64,000 nt of DNA from Paeniroseomonas aquatica (GTDB lineage: Bacteria > Pseudomonadota > Alphaproteobacteria > Acetobacterales > Acetobacteraceae), in the NCBI RefSeq assembly GCF_030409335.1, contig NZ_JAUFPN010000197.1, positions 154,753 to 218,752 on the forward strand, given 5' to 3'. This document shows positions 26,554 to 36,023 of the stretch, piece after piece; positions within the stretch are counted from its first letter, which is position 1, and every line of letters begins with the position of its first letter. The notes beneath the pieces are model-generated. The model saw only the letters and a program-made list of their open reading frames with translations, did no database searches and was not told the DNA's origin. The position numbers and the translations under genes are program-made.

Positions 26554-26777
26554 CGTTCAGTACAGGTCTGATGAAACGTCCCAGATTGCTTCAACTCCCA
26601 AACCGGACACAACCTAAGCGCGAGTAAACCACCAAAACAAGCACCGATGCTTTAACTATCCGAACTGTTACAAGGCTGAATGCCGCACTCGGATCGGTAT
26701 GGCAACAAAAAGTAGAATGGTGCAGGGCGAATTGATCGCTGGGATCCTGGCGCCCGCGCCAGGAGGCTGCCTCCCTC
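26554..26777. other. Gap before the sensor kinase gene
   Basis: These 224 bases are markedly less GC-rich than the genes around them, as expected for a promoter region of the kinase-receiver operon. A hairpin (TCCTGGCGC / GCGCCAGGA, 26745-26764) lies 14 bases after the stop of the upstream iron-permease gene and may end that transcript, though no T-tract is seen. I find no convincing gene here. Confidence 0.4.
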
Positions 26778-28466
26778 TCAGCCGCGCCGCATCGCCCGGG
26801 TCAGGGCGAGCACCGGCAGGAGTCCGGTCACGACGATCAGCAGCGCCGCGGTGCTGGCCTCGGCCAGGCGTTCGTCGGCTGCCAGGCTATGCACCCGGAC
26901 GGCCAGGGTGTCGAAGTCGAAGGGGCGGATGATGAGGGTGGCGGGCAGCTCCTTCATGGTGTCGACGAAGACCAGCAGGAAGGCGGTCAGCAGGCTGCCG
27001 CGGGCCAGCGGCAGCTCCGCCCGCAGCACGGCGGCACCGGGCGTCGCGCCGAGCACCCGGGCAGCCTCCCGCAGGCTGGGCCGGATGCGGGCCAGGCCGG
27101 CCTCGACGGCGGAGAGGGCGACGGCGAGGAAGCGCACGAGATAGGCGAATATCAGCGCTGCCACCCCGCCCGACAGCAGCAGCCCGGTCGAGAGGCCGAG
27201 ATGGTGGCGCATCCAGGCATCCAGCGCATTGTCGAAAAGCCCGAGCGGCACCAGCGTCCCGACCGCGATGACCGATCCGGGGATGGCATAGCCGAGGCCG
27301 GCCAGGCGCAGCGCCGCCCGCTGCGCCGGGCGCGGGTGCAGCCGGGCCGCCCAGGCCAGCAGCGCGGCGAGCAGGACCGCCAGCGTCGCGGCGCCGGCGG
27401 CCAGCAGCAGCGAGTTCCGGGCGAAGGGCAGGAAGCGGCCGGGGGCGAGCGGGTCGCCGACCTGCAGCATCAGCACCAGCAACACGCCGGCCGGGACCAG
27501 GAAGCCGAGCGCGACCGGCAGGGCGCAGGCGGCGAAGGCGGCCGCGGCCGGCCAGCCCCGCAGCGCCACCGGCCGCGGCGCTGCGGTGCGGCTGGTGGTG
27601 GGATGGAAGCGCCGGCCGCCGCGCGAGAGATGCTCGAGCAGCAGCAGCAGCGTCACCAGCCCCATCAGGCAGGCGGCGAGCTGGCTGGCGGCGCCGCGGT
27701 CGCCGAGCCCGAACCAGGCCTCGTAGAGACCGGTGGTGAAGGTGCGCAGGCCGAAGTGCTGCACGGTGCCGAAATCCGCCAGGGTCTCCATCAGCGCCAG
27801 GGCCATGCCGCCGATGATGGCCGGCCGGGCCATGGGCAGGGCCAGGCGCAGGAAGCACCCCGTCAAGGATTGGCCGAGGGTGCGGGAGGCCTCGATCAGC
27901 CCGCCGCTCTGCTGCTGGAATGCGCTGCGGCAGAGCAGGTAGACATAAGGGTAGAGCACCATGCCCAGCACCAGGGCCGCGCCGGGCAGGCTGCGGATCT
28001 CGGGGAACCAGTACTGGCCCCAGCGCAGGCCGGTCGCGTCGCGCAGCGCGGTCTGCACCGGCCCGGCGACATCCAGGGCCCAGGTATAGGCATAGCCGCA
28101 GACATAGGCGGGCATGGCCATGGGCAGCAGCAGCGCCAGCTCCAGCACCCGGCTGCCAGGGAAGCGGCAGGCGGTGACCAGCCAGGCGGCGAGGGCGCCG
28201 GTGGAGGCCGTCAGCAGCCCGACCAGCACCGCCAGCATGGCCGAATTGGCCAGCATCTCGGCCAGGGTGGTGCTGGCGATATGACGCCAGACCGCACCCG
28301 CGGGCACGGCGGCGGCGACCAGGACCGCGAGCAGCGGGGCGGCGACAAGCCCGGCAAGCGGCAGGGCGAGCATCGCCCAGGGCGGCGCCCGGGTCGCGGC
28401 AGGCCGCGGCGGATGGCTGGCTGTCACGCGGGGCGCCGTTCCGGGGGCGAGGGGGGCACTCGGCAA
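26778..28466 (-). CDS. Iron ABC transporter permease, fused two-domain FbpB type
   Basis: The 562-residue protein contains two copies of the binding-protein-dependent permease domain (about residues 70-270 and 350-555), as in FbpB/SfuB. Each has an EAA-type loop for contact with the ATPase (EASRTLGQSLTGCFLRLALP and EAARVLGATPGAAVLRAELP). It lies in the inner membrane and would import ferric iron delivered by an FbpA-type protein, such as the one at 22769. That gene is on the opposite strand 3 kb away. No ATPase gene is in the window. Thiamine permeases of the ThiP type are similar, but the neighbourhood argues for iron. Confidence 0.85.
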   Translation of the reverse strand: MPSAPLAPGTAPRVTASHPPRPAATRAPPWAMLALPLAGLVAAPLLAVLVAAAVPAGAVWRHIASTTLAEMLANSAMLAVLVGLLTASTGALAAWLVTACRFPGSRVLELALLLPMAMPAYVCGYAYTWALDVAGPVQTALRDATGLRWGQYWFPEIRSLPGAALVLGMVLYPYVYLLCRSAFQQQSGGLIEASRTLGQSLTGCFLRLALPMARPAIIGGMALALMETLADFGTVQHFGLRTFTTGLYEAWFGLGDRGAASQLAACLMGLVTLLLLLEHLSRGGRRFHPTTSRTAAPRPVALRGWPAAAAFAACALPVALGFLVPAGVLLVLMLQVGDPLAPGRFLPFARNSLLLAAGAATLAVLLAALLAWAARLHPRPAQRAALRLAGLGYAIPGSVIAVGTLVPLGLFDNALDAWMRHHLGLSTGLLLSGGVAALIFAYLVRFLAVALSAVEAGLARIRPSLREAARVLGATPGAAVLRAELPLARGSLLTAFLLVFVDTMKELPATLIIRPFDFDTLAVRVHSLAADERLAEASTAALLIVVTGLLPVLALTRAMRRG

Positions 28467-28508
28467 CCGCGGGCGAGCCTCAGGCGCCTGCCGGCAGGGC
28501 GGGGCCGG

Positions 28509-29147
28509 CTAGCGCGATGCCTTCTTCGCCTCCCACTCCGCCAGCGACAGGCGCGGCACCTCGATGCGGTCGGTCGTGCGGGCATACCAGCCGCGGCCGT
28601 GCATGCGCCCGACCAGGTTCATCTTCGGCGTGTCGACGTAGCAGCGGGCGGCATCCAGCACGCAGTCGTCGGCGATGTGCACGGCGACCACGCGGCCGAG
28701 GACGATGGTATGCTCCCCCGCCGGAACCAGCTGGTAGGTCACGCATTCCAGCGCCACCGGGCTTTCGGCGATGCGCGGCGGCTTGACCTTGGCGGAAGGC
28801 AGGCGGCTGAGGCCGGCCTCGGCGATCTCGTCCACCCCCGGCTCGAAGTCGACCGCGGTGGCGTTCATCTGGTGGACCGCCGTCTCCGGCACCAGGCAGA
28901 CCACGAATTCGCCGGTGGCGCGGATATTCGCCGCGGTGTCCTTCAGCGCGTCCGGTGCCTTGGGGCCGCAGCCGATGCCGACCACCACGGGATTCGAGGA
29001 AAAGGCGTTGAAGAAGGAATAGGGTGCCGCATTGGTGACGCCCGCGGCATCCTGCGTCACCACCCAGGCGATCGGCCGGGGCACCACGGAGGACACGACC
29101 AGCTTGTAGCAGTCCTGCGGCGAGAGCGTCTCGAAGTCGAACAACAT
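28509..29147 (-). CDS. Flavin reductase-like domain protein (FMN-binding split barrel)
   Basis: The 212-residue protein has the flavin-reductase/DIM6-NTAB pattern: [20 protein letters not shown] with [19 protein letters not shown], then [15 protein letters not shown]. Such proteins bind FMN and reduce it, act as partners of two-component monooxygenases, or work as FMN-dependent oxidoreductases in their own right. ATG 29147 is selected because the conserved [16 protein letters not shown] begins there with AAGGA upstream; a longer frame adds unconserved sequence. It is divergent from the chemoreceptor gene and upstream, on the same strand, of the iron permease. Confidence 0.82.
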   Translation of the reverse strand: MLFDFETLSPQDCYKLVVSSVVPRPIAWVVTQDAAGVTNAAPYSFFNAFSSNPVVVGIGCGPKAPDALKDTAANIRATGEFVVCLVPETAVHQMNATAVDFEPGVDEIAEAGLSRLPSAKVKPPRIAESPVALECVTYQLVPAGEHTIVLGRVVAVHIADDCVLDAARCYVDTPKMNLVGRMHGRGWYARTTDRIEVPRLSLAEWEAKKASR

Positions 29148-29278
29148 CGATGACAGGTCCTTCTGGCGGTATGGGCGGCGCGGCGGAAGGTGCCGCGCGG
29201 CGGCAGCACTGTCGAGTGGCCGTTTGCCGCTTGTTAAAGCGGCCAGGTGCAGGGTCGCCGAATCAAGGGGATCCATCC

Positions 29279-31597
29279 ATGCGGCTGTTGCGAGATCAAT
29301 CGGTCGGGCGGAAGTTGGCCGCGAGCGTCATCCTTGCCGTGCTGCTGCTTGCGGGCATGGTGGGCCTGGTCAGCGTCAACCTCGATGCCGCCCGGGAACA
29401 GCAGCAGGCGGAACGGGCTGCCGCCGCAGCCCAGCTCGCCGCCCAGCAAGGCGCGACCCATGCCGGCCGCACCGCCACCCTGCTGCGGGAGGTGGTGATG
29501 GCGCAGACCGTCGCGGCGGCGAACGACCGTGCGGCGGCGATGGTGGCGGAGGCCGAGGCGGCACGGGGGCGGATGGCGGCGGCGGCGGGCCTGGCGCCGC
29601 AGCCGGCGGTGCAGGAGAGGCTGGCGCAGGCGGCCACGGCGCTGGCGGACTACCTCGCCTCGGCGCAGGAGCAGTCGGCGCTGCGCCAGCAGCTCATCAC
29701 CGAGCGGGACGAGACCTTCGCCCGCGCCGGGGCCGACTACGACCAGGCCTATGAGGCCGTCTCCAGCATGATGGAGCTGGATGTGCCGCCCGAGGCCCGG
29801 GAGGATGCGCGCCAGCGGCTGGCGGTCTTCCATGCGGTGGTGGCCGAGGTGCGGCTCGGCGCCCAGCGCTTCCTCGCCACCGGGGAGGAAGGCCAGGCCC
29901 GGCGGGTGCGGCGGGCGGCGGCGCAGCTGCGGGTGCATCAGCGGGCGGTGGGCTCCATCACCGTGGCGCCGGGCGCGGCCAACGACCTGCAGCGGATCAC
30001 CACCGTGGCCGCGGCGGTGGCGGCATCGGCCACCAGGATGGTGCAGCTGGCGGAGGCGGCGAACACTGCCCGCACCGCGCACAGCACCCCGGCGCGGGAA
30101 CGGCTCGAGGCGGCGGTGAACGACGTCGGGGCCCTGCTGGCGACGGAGGCCCAGGCCCGGGCCGCGGCCAGCGCGGCGAGCGGCGCCGCCCTGGCGGGCA
30201 GCGTCTTCTGGATCGGCGGTGCGGTCGCCCTGATGCTGGCGCTGTCGGGCTGGCTCAATGCGCGGGCCATCGGCACCCCCCTGCGGCGGCTGGTGGGCAC
30301 CATCCGCGCCATCGCCGGCGGCAATGCCGACGTGGTGGTGCCGGACCGGGACCGCGCCGACGAGATCGGCGGCATCGCCGGAGCGCTTGAGGAACTGCGC
30401 GGGACGGTGCAGCGCGCCTTCGCCCAGCAGCAGATGCTGGAGCAGATGCCCTCGGCGGTGATGACCGCCGATCCGCGGGACGACTTCCGGGTCACCAGCA
30501 TGAACCCGGCGACTCGGGCGCTGCTCGGGACGATCGAGCACTTGCTGCCCTGCAAGGCCCACGAGCTCCTGGGCCAGAGCATCGACGTCATGCACCGGCA
30601 CCCGGGGCGGATTCGCGGCATCCTCGCCGACCCGGCCCGGCTGCCGCACCAGGCGCGGATCCGTCTGGGAGAGGAGACGATCGATCTCCTGATCAGCCCC
30701 ATCCGGGATGCCAGGGGCGACTACGTCAGCAGCATGCTTGTCTGGTCCCTGGCCACCGCCCAGGCCCGGCTGGCCGACCGGTTCGAGGCGGATATCGGCG
30801 GCGTGGTCCAGGCGGTGGCATCGGCCGCGGCCCAGGTGCAGGGCGCCGCCCAGGCGCTGTCCGGCGCAGCCGTGACCAGCGACCGGGAGGCGGGGGCGGT
30901 GGCCGAGGCCGGCAACCGGGCCGGCGGGGATGTGCAGGCGGTGGCGGCGAGCGCCGAGGAACTGGCCGCGAGCGTCGCCGAGATCAGCCGCCAGGTGGCC
31001 GAGGGCGCGACCGTCGCCCGCGCCGCGGCGGCCGAGGCGCGGGCGACCGACGAGACGGTGCAGGGCCTGGCCCAGGCGGCGCAGCGGATCGGCGACGTGG
31101 TGCGGCTGATCGGCGACATCGCCGGCCAGACCAACCTGCTGGCGCTGAACGCGACCATCGAGGCGGCGCGGGCCGGGGAAGCCGGCAAGGGCTTCGCCGT
31201 GGTGGCGAGCGAGGTCAAGGCGCTGGCCGGCCAGACCGCCAAGGCGACCGAGGAGATCTCCAGCCAGATCGGCGCCATCCAGGCGGCGACCGGGCATGCG
31301 GTGACGGCGCTGCGGTCGATCGGCGGCACCATCGAGCGCATCAACGAGGTAACCACGGCGATCGCCGCCGCCGTGGAGCAGCAGGGCAGCGCCACCGAGG
31401 AGATCGCCCGCAGCGCCGGCCAGGTGGCGGAAGGCACCTCCGCCGTGGCGCTGCGGATCCAGGACGTGCAGCGCGCCGCGCGGGAGACGGGGGAGGCCTC
31501 GGCCGGGCTGCTGGGGGCGGCGGAAGGGCTGACCGGCCATGCCGGGGCGCTGCGGCAGCGGGCCGGGGAATTCCTGGCCAACATCCGCCGGGCATAG
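29279..31597 (+). CDS. Methyl-accepting chemotaxis protein with cytoplasmic PAS domain
   Basis: The 772-residue protein has a first membrane helix at about 13-34 and an alanine-rich helical periplasmic domain up to about 300. A second helix spans about 303-325, then HAMP (325-378), a PAS domain (about 385-495, [18 protein letters not shown]) and the signalling domain. The hairpin tip [20 protein letters not shown] is near residues 610-640. The receptor controls CheA activity in response to a periplasmic or cytoplasmic signal. The C-terminus (FLANIRRA) has no CheR/CheB-binding pentapeptide. Start: ATG 29279 with AAGGGG 9 bases upstream. No che genes adjoin it. Confidence 0.92.
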   Translation: MRLLRDQSVGRKLAASVILAVLLLAGMVGLVSVNLDAAREQQQAERAAAAAQLAAQQGATHAGRTATLLREVVMAQTVAAANDRAAAMVAEAEAARGRMAAAAGLAPQPAVQERLAQAATALADYLASAQEQSALRQQLITERDETFARAGADYDQAYEAVSSMMELDVPPEAREDARQRLAVFHAVVAEVRLGAQRFLATGEEGQARRVRRAAAQLRVHQRAVGSITVAPGAANDLQRITTVAAAVAASATRMVQLAEAANTARTAHSTPARERLEAAVNDVGALLATEAQARAAASAASGAALAGSVFWIGGAVALMLALSGWLNARAIGTPLRRLVGTIRAIAGGNADVVVPDRDRADEIGGIAGALEELRGTVQRAFAQQQMLEQMPSAVMTADPRDDFRVTSMNPATRALLGTIEHLLPCKAHELLGQSIDVMHRHPGRIRGILADPARLPHQARIRLGEETIDLLISPIRDARGDYVSSMLVWSLATAQARLADRFEADIGGVVQAVASAAAQVQGAAQALSGAAVTSDREAGAVAEAGNRAGGDVQAVAASAEELAASVAEISRQVAEGATVARAAAAEARATDETVQGLAQAAQRIGDVVRLIGDIAGQTNLLALNATIEAARAGEAGKGFAVVASEVKALAGQTAKATEEISSQIGAIQAATGHAVTALRSIGGTIERINEVTTAIAAAVEQQGSATEEIARSAGQVAEGTSAVALRIQDVQRAARETGEASAGLLGAAEGLTGHAGALRQRAGEFLANIRRA

Positions 31598-31605
31598 CCG
31601 GGAGC

Positions 31606-31642
31606 GGGAGGGCGGATTAGCCTGCCGCCTCCCGGAGGAGGC
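31606..31642 (+). promoter_or_regulatory. Two mutually exclusive hairpins before the metallo-hydrolase gene
   Basis: GGGAGGGCGG (31606-31615) can pair with CCGCCTCCC (31625-31633) with one bulge. Alternatively GCCTCC (31627-31632) can pair with GGAGGC (31637-31642), hiding the GGAGGAGG ribosome binding site of ATG 31655. Both cannot form at once. The first may also act as the end of the chemoreceptor transcript. Confidence 0.4.
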
Positions 31643-31654
31643 GCAAAGCAGCCC

Positions 31655-32527
31655 ATGACGATCCCGACCCAGCAGGTGGCGGCGGTGTATCACCGCCGCG
31701 TCGGCGACATCACCATCACCGCCATCGGCGACGGCCACCTGGACGGCTCGATGGCGGTCATCCAGAACATTCCGGCGGAGGAGGCGGCGCAGCTGCTGCG
31801 GGACGCCTTCCGCCCGGTGCCGCGGCGGACCGCGGTGAATACCTTCCTGATCCATGCCGGCGGCCGTACGGCGCTGGTCGATACCGGCTGCGGCCCGGCG
31901 ATGGCGGCGACCGGCGGCAAGCTGTTCGACAACCTGGCGGCGGCCGGCGTCGACCCGGGCAGCATCGACACCGTGCTGCTGACCCACATGCATCCCGACC
32001 ACTCCAACGGGCTGTCGCGGGACGGGCAGGCACTCTTCCCGAATGCCGAGCTGGTGATGCATGCGGCCGAGCTGGCTCATTGGCATGACGACGCCGCTAT
32101 GGCCCGGGCGGATGAGGTGGGGCGGCAGCGGAACTTCCAGGCGGCGCGGGACCAGGCCGCACCCTATCGCGGGCGCACCCGGACCTTCACCGGCGGCGAG
32201 GTCTTCCCGGGCGTGACCGCCATGCCCTTTCCGGGCCACACGCCGGGGCACAGCGGCTACCTGCTGGCCTCCGGCCGGGAGACGCTGCTGATCTGGGGCG
32301 ACATCATCCATGTGCCGGAGATCCAGATCCCGCGGCCCGAGGTGACCATGGCCTTCGACGTGGACCCGGTGCAGGCGGCGGCGACGCGGCGGCGGGTCTT
32401 CGACATGGTGGCGACGGACGGGCTGGCGACCGCCGGGATGCACATGCATTTCCCCGGCTTCCTGCATCTGCTGCGCCGCGGCGAAGGCTACGCCATGCTG
32501 CCCGAGGCTTTCGCCACCGCGCTGTAG
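31655..32527 (+). CDS. Metallo-beta-lactamase-fold hydrolase
   Basis: The 290-residue protein has the zinc motif LTHMHPDHSNGL, the FPGHTPGHSGYLL histidine, the bridging Asp in IWGDIIHVPE and a terminal histidine in MHFPGF. There is no signal peptide. It is broadly similar in layout to the enzyme at 17678 but not a close copy. It lies just before the DUF35/thiolase pair (92-base gap), so a role as thioesterase or lactonase in the same acyl-CoA pathway is possible. GGAGGAGG lies 12 bases before the ATG. Confidence 0.86.
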   Translation: MTIPTQQVAAVYHRRVGDITITAIGDGHLDGSMAVIQNIPAEEAAQLLRDAFRPVPRRTAVNTFLIHAGGRTALVDTGCGPAMAATGGKLFDNLAAAGVDPGSIDTVLLTHMHPDHSNGLSRDGQALFPNAELVMHAAELAHWHDDAAMARADEVGRQRNFQAARDQAAPYRGRTRTFTGGEVFPGVTAMPFPGHTPGHSGYLLASGRETLLIWGDIIHVPEIQIPRPEVTMAFDVDPVQAAATRRRVFDMVATDGLATAGMHMHFPGFLHLLRRGEGYAMLPEAFATAL

Positions 32528-32619
32528 CACCCCCGCATCCCCAGTGGCCCCCTCGCCGCGCCCGGCCGGGCATGGCAGGCTGCGCCGCGTCGCAACCAAA
32601 CCACAGGAGGAACGCGGGC

Positions 32620-33036
32620 ATGCTCGCACCCGATCGGCCGAAGCCGAAGGCCACGCCGGAAACCAAGCATTTCTGGGATGGCTGCAAGGACGGCAAGCTG
32701 CTGCTGCAGCGCTGCGGCGACACCGGGAAGGCCTATTTCCCGCCGCGCCCCTTCAGCCCCTATACCGGAACCCGCAACGTCGAGGTCTTCGAGGCCTCGG
32801 GCCGCGCAACCCTGCACAGCTACGTCATCCACCACCGCCCGGTGCCCGGCTTCACCCCGCCCTACGCCATCGCGGTGGTCGAGCTCGAGGAAGGGCCGCG
32901 GATGATGACCAACATCGTCGACTGCCCGCAAACGCCCGAGGCGCTGGTGCTCGACATGAGGATGGAGGTCGCCTTCACGCCGCTGGACGAGGCCATCACC
33001 CTGCCGCTGTTCCGGCCCGCGAAGGAGTCCAAGTGA
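32620..33036 (+). CDS. DUF35 OB-fold acyl-CoA-associated protein with degenerate zinc ribbon
   Basis: The 138-residue protein follows the DUF35 plan: an N-terminal helix (ETKHFWDGCKDGKLLLQRC), the rubredoxin-like ribbon, then an OB fold (GRATLHSYVIHHRPVPGF, YAIAVVELEEGPRMMTNIVD). The ribbon normally has four cysteines; here it reads QRCGDTGKAYFPPRPFSPYT, leaving a single Cys, so zinc is probably not bound. Family members work as tight partners of SCPx-type thiolases and aldolases. The thiolase gene overlaps it by one base. AGGAGG lies 9 bases before ATG 32620. Confidence 0.85.
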   Translation: MLAPDRPKPKATPETKHFWDGCKDGKLLLQRCGDTGKAYFPPRPFSPYTGTRNVEVFEASGRATLHSYVIHHRPVPGFTPPYAIAVVELEEGPRMMTNIVDCPQTPEALVLDMRMEVAFTPLDEAITLPLFRPAKESK

Positions 33037-34184
33037 TGATCGGTCGCGGAGAGATCGCCGTCGTCGGCGCCGCCGAATCGACCAAGATCGGCAAGGTGCC
33101 GGGCATGTCGCAGATCATGCTGCATGCCGATGCGGCGCTGAACGCCATGGCCGAATGCGGCCTGAAGCCGTCCGACATCGACGGCGTCGCCTGCGTCGGC
33201 CCGATGATGCCGCAGCAGATCGCGCATTACCTCGGCATCACCCCGAAGTGGGTCGACGGCACCGGCGTCGGCGGCTGCTCCTTCATGCTGCACGTCCGCC
33301 ATGCCGCGGCGGCGATCCATGCGGGCTATGCCAAGACCATCCTGATCACCCACGGCGAGAGCGGCAATTCGCGCATCAACGCGACGCCGCGCCCGCCCGA
33401 GCCGGAGAGCCTGAACGGCCAGTTCGAGGTGCCCTACGGCCCCTTCGGCCCGCCGACGCTCTTCCCGATTCCGGTGCTGCGCTACATGAAGACGCGTGGC
33501 GTGACGCACGAGGACCTGGCGACCGTCTCCGTCGTCACCCGCGAATGGGCGGGCAAGAACCCGCGCGCCATGTTCCGCGACCCGATCACCGTCGACGACG
33601 TGCTCGGCAGCCGGATGATCGCCTACCCGTTCCGCATCCTGCAGTGCTGCCTGGTGACGGACGGCGGCGGCGCGCTGATCCTGACCAGCTCCGACCGGGC
33701 CAAGGACTTCCCGACCAAGCCGGTCTACATCCTCGGCACCGGCGAATCGGTGGAGACCAACATGGTCTCGCAGATGGAGGACTTCTCCTCCTCGCGCGCC
33801 TTCCGCGTGGCGGGGCCGACGGCCATCGAGGCGGCGGGGATCGACCGTAAGGATGTCGATCACCTGATGATCTACGACGCCTTCGCCCACCTGCCGCTGT
33901 ACGGGTTGGAAGACCTCGGCTTCTGCAAGCCGGGCGAGGCGGCGGGCTTCATCCGCGAAGGGAATACCCGGCCGGGCGGCAAGCTGCCGCTGAACACCAA
34001 TGGCGGCGGTCTGTCCTACACCCATACCGGGATGTACGGCATGTTCGCCCTGCAGGAGAGCGTGCGGCAGATGCGCGGCACCGCACCGGCGCAGGTGGCG
34101 GGTGCCAAGATCTCGGTCTGCCATGGCGTCGGTGGCATGTTCAGCGCCAGCGGCACGGTGGTCTTCTCGAACGAGAGGCCTTGA
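33036..34184 (+). CDS. SCPx/lipid-transfer-type thiolase (possible thiolase-fold aldolase)
   Basis: The 382-residue protein has the non-decarboxylating thiolase fold: GEIAVVGAAESTKIGK, the core helix GGCSFMLHVRHAAAAIHAGY, and the C-terminal NTNGGGLSYTHTGMYGM and ICHGVGGMF-like histidine segment (SVCHGVGGMFSASG). The typical nucleophile motif CASG is not present in that form. Its only nearby Cys is in GGCSF. A DUF35 partner overlaps upstream (TGATG). Family knowledge: such pairs include steroid side-chain aldolases (Ltp2 with ChsH2) as well as thiolases. The reaction here is therefore either C-C thiolysis or retro-aldol cleavage of an acyl-CoA. Confidence 0.82.
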   Translation: MIGRGEIAVVGAAESTKIGKVPGMSQIMLHADAALNAMAECGLKPSDIDGVACVGPMMPQQIAHYLGITPKWVDGTGVGGCSFMLHVRHAAAAIHAGYAKTILITHGESGNSRINATPRPPEPESLNGQFEVPYGPFGPPTLFPIPVLRYMKTRGVTHEDLATVSVVTREWAGKNPRAMFRDPITVDDVLGSRMIAYPFRILQCCLVTDGGGALILTSSDRAKDFPTKPVYILGTGESVETNMVSQMEDFSSSRAFRVAGPTAIEAAGIDRKDVDHLMIYDAFAHLPLYGLEDLGFCKPGEAAGFIREGNTRPGGKLPLNTNGGGLSYTHTGMYGMFALQESVRQMRGTAPAQVAGAKISVCHGVGGMFSASGTVVFSNERP

Positions 34185-34192
34185 GGGGCGGC

Positions 34193-34217
34193 GGGGCGGC
34201 GCCAGCGGCGCTGCCCC
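34193..34217. terminator. Two-way terminator hairpin after the thiolase gene
   Basis: GGGGCGGCGCC pairs with GGCGCTGCCCC over 11 bp (one G-T wobble) with an AGC loop. It lies in the 60-base gap between converging thiolase and diguanylate cyclase genes. Confidence 0.55.
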
Positions 34218-34244
34218 GCAAGCCCATCCATCACGGGCCGGGCG

Positions 34245-36023
34245 TCATTCCGCCGAAAGGCTGCGGACGATCCCGAGCTTGGGTTGCGGCGGCGTGACCG
34301 CGTTGCGGGCGGTCGCCACCGTCACCTTGTTGCGGCCCGAGCGCTTGGCCTCGTACAGCGCGGCATCGGCGGCCTTCAGCGCGTCGGTCAGCCGGAGCGC
34401 CGTCTGCGGGGCTGCGGCGACGCCGATCGAGACGGTGATCGGGGGCAGGGGCAGGCTGCCCGGCGCCCGTGCCGCCGAGCCGCTGAGCCCGGCGATCGCC
34501 TGGCGGAGCACATCCGCCCGCTCCGCGGCCTGCTCGATGTCGGATCCGGGCAGCAGGACCGCCAGCTCTTCCCCGCCGTAGCGGCAGGCGACGTCGCTGC
34601 GCCGGAGCTGGTCGATCAGCAGCGCGCCGACCGCGTGCAGCACGGCATCGCCCACCGCATGGCCATGGGTGTCGTTGATCGACTTGAAGTGGTCGAGGTC
34701 CAGCATCAGCACGGCGACGGGCTGGCCATCGCGGGCGAGTTGCGCTTCGATCTGCGGCATCACCTCCTCGAGGAAGCGCCGGTTGTGCAGGCCGGTCAGC
34801 GCATCCCGCAGGGCCTGGCCGCGCAGCCGCTCCCGCAGCGCTTGGTTCGCCAGGGCGAGGGAGACGCTGTCGCCCAGTGCGGTGGCGAGCGCCGTCTGCT
34901 CGGCGCTCGGGGCCGGGGCATTGGCGCCGAAGGCGATTCGGAGGACGCCCTGCACCTCGCCCCGGGCCGCCATGGGAACGCAGAGGCCGCTGCCGGTGGC
35001 CGCACAGGCGACGCAGCCCAGCCCGCCGTCGGCGGAGGAGGGGTCGCCGTGGTGCGGCCGGCCACGCTTCAGCGCCCAGCATTCGGAGGGTGCGAAGTGG
35101 TCCGGCGGCTCGGAGGCGGCCACGCCAAGGGGCTGGTCGCCGCCCTTCCAGGAGGCGGCCAGGTCCAGCCGGTCGCGGGAGTTGTTGAAGGCGAAGAGCC
35201 AGCCGGACAGGCCGGGCAGCAGACGCTTGGCGGCATGGGCCACCACCGCGCGGACGTCGCTGGCTTCGACCCCGCTCTGCAGTAGCTCGCTCATCTCGAC
35301 CAGCGCCGCCAGTTCGCGACCGCGCCGGTCCGAGGCGGTGCGGGCCAGTTCGGCCGCCCTCTGCCGGCGCCGGATGATCCGATGGGCGACGCCGAGGGCG
35401 ACGATGGAGATCAGCGTGCCGAGAAGCACGAGGATGACGACCGCGGTCTGCCGCCAGCCCAGCGCCGCGCGCCACCGGGCGATCTTGGCCTCGCGGTCGG
35501 AGACGAAGACGGTAACCAAGCGGCGTATGTCGTCGGTGGCCCGCTTGCCCTCGCCCGCCTGGGTGCCGCTGACCGCGGCCTCCCTGCCGCCGGAGGCGTA
35601 GTGCTCGATCCGCCGGGCCCGGGTCCGGATGGCGACCTCGAGCGCGTCGACCAGGGAGGTCTCGCGCAGCTCGTTCAGCCCGCGGTCGATGCTGGCGATG
35701 GATTGGTTGCGCTCGCGCTGGAAGAACTGCAGCGCCGCGTGGTAGTCGGCCAGCTGATCCTGCTTGCCGCTCAGCAGGAAGCCGCGCGAGGAGCTCTCGA
35801 GGTCGACGGCCGCCTGCAGGATGCGCCGGGCGTTGTCGCGCTCCGCCATCGCCTGGTCGACCTGGCCGTCGATCCGTTGTGCCTCGACGTATCCCCAGGT
35901 GGCCGCGGCCGCACCGAGCATGAGGATGGCAGCGAGCGAGGGAACGACCCAGCGCCATCGCCGCAGCGGGTCGCCGCGTGGAGCCTCGTCCGTTCCGCCC
36001 TGCGCTGTCGTCGATGCGAGCAT
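34245..36023 (-). CDS. Diguanylate cyclase with CHASE3-like sensor and cysteine-containing GAF domain
   Basis: The 592-residue protein has membrane helices at about 26-44 and 192-213 flanking a CHASE3-like periplasmic domain. A GAF domain (about 240-395) and a GGDEF domain (about 405-580) follow. The active-site motif is RYGGEELAVLLPG (GGEEL, 483-487) and an inhibitory site RRSD (474-477) sits five residues upstream, so product feedback is expected. It makes cyclic di-GMP. The GAF domain holds Cys315, Cys337, Cys340 and Cys348, a possible metal or redox site. ATG 36023 is chosen; the longer frame upstream is not protein-like. It may oppose the EAL protein at 58300. Confidence 0.9.
   Translation of the reverse strand: MLASTTAQGGTDEAPRGDPLRRWRWVVPSLAAILMLGAAAATWGYVEAQRIDGQVDQAMAERDNARRILQAAVDLESSSRGFLLSGKQDQLADYHAALQFFQRERNQSIASIDRGLNELRETSLVDALEVAIRTRARRIEHYASGGREAAVSGTQAGEGKRATDDIRRLVTVFVSDREAKIARWRAALGWRQTAVVILVLLGTLISIVALGVAHRIIRRRQRAAELARTASDRRGRELAALVEMSELLQSGVEASDVRAVVAHAAKRLLPGLSGWLFAFNNSRDRLDLAASWKGGDQPLGVAASEPPDHFAPSECWALKRGRPHHGDPSSADGGLGCVACAATGSGLCVPMAARGEVQGVLRIAFGANAPAPSAEQTALATALGDSVSLALANQALRERLRGQALRDALTGLHNRRFLEEVMPQIEAQLARDGQPVAVLMLDLDHFKSINDTHGHAVGDAVLHAVGALLIDQLRRSDVACRYGGEELAVLLPGSDIEQAAERADVLRQAIAGLSGSAARAPGSLPLPPITVSIGVAAAPQTALRLTDALKAADAALYEAKRSGRNKVTVATARNAVTPPQPKLGIVRSLSAE

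Noticed and set aside
29234..32629. A 1131-codon open frame on the minus strand
   Set aside because: It is antisense to the chemoreceptor and metallo-hydrolase genes and is rich in Arg, Gly, His and Ala without any domain.
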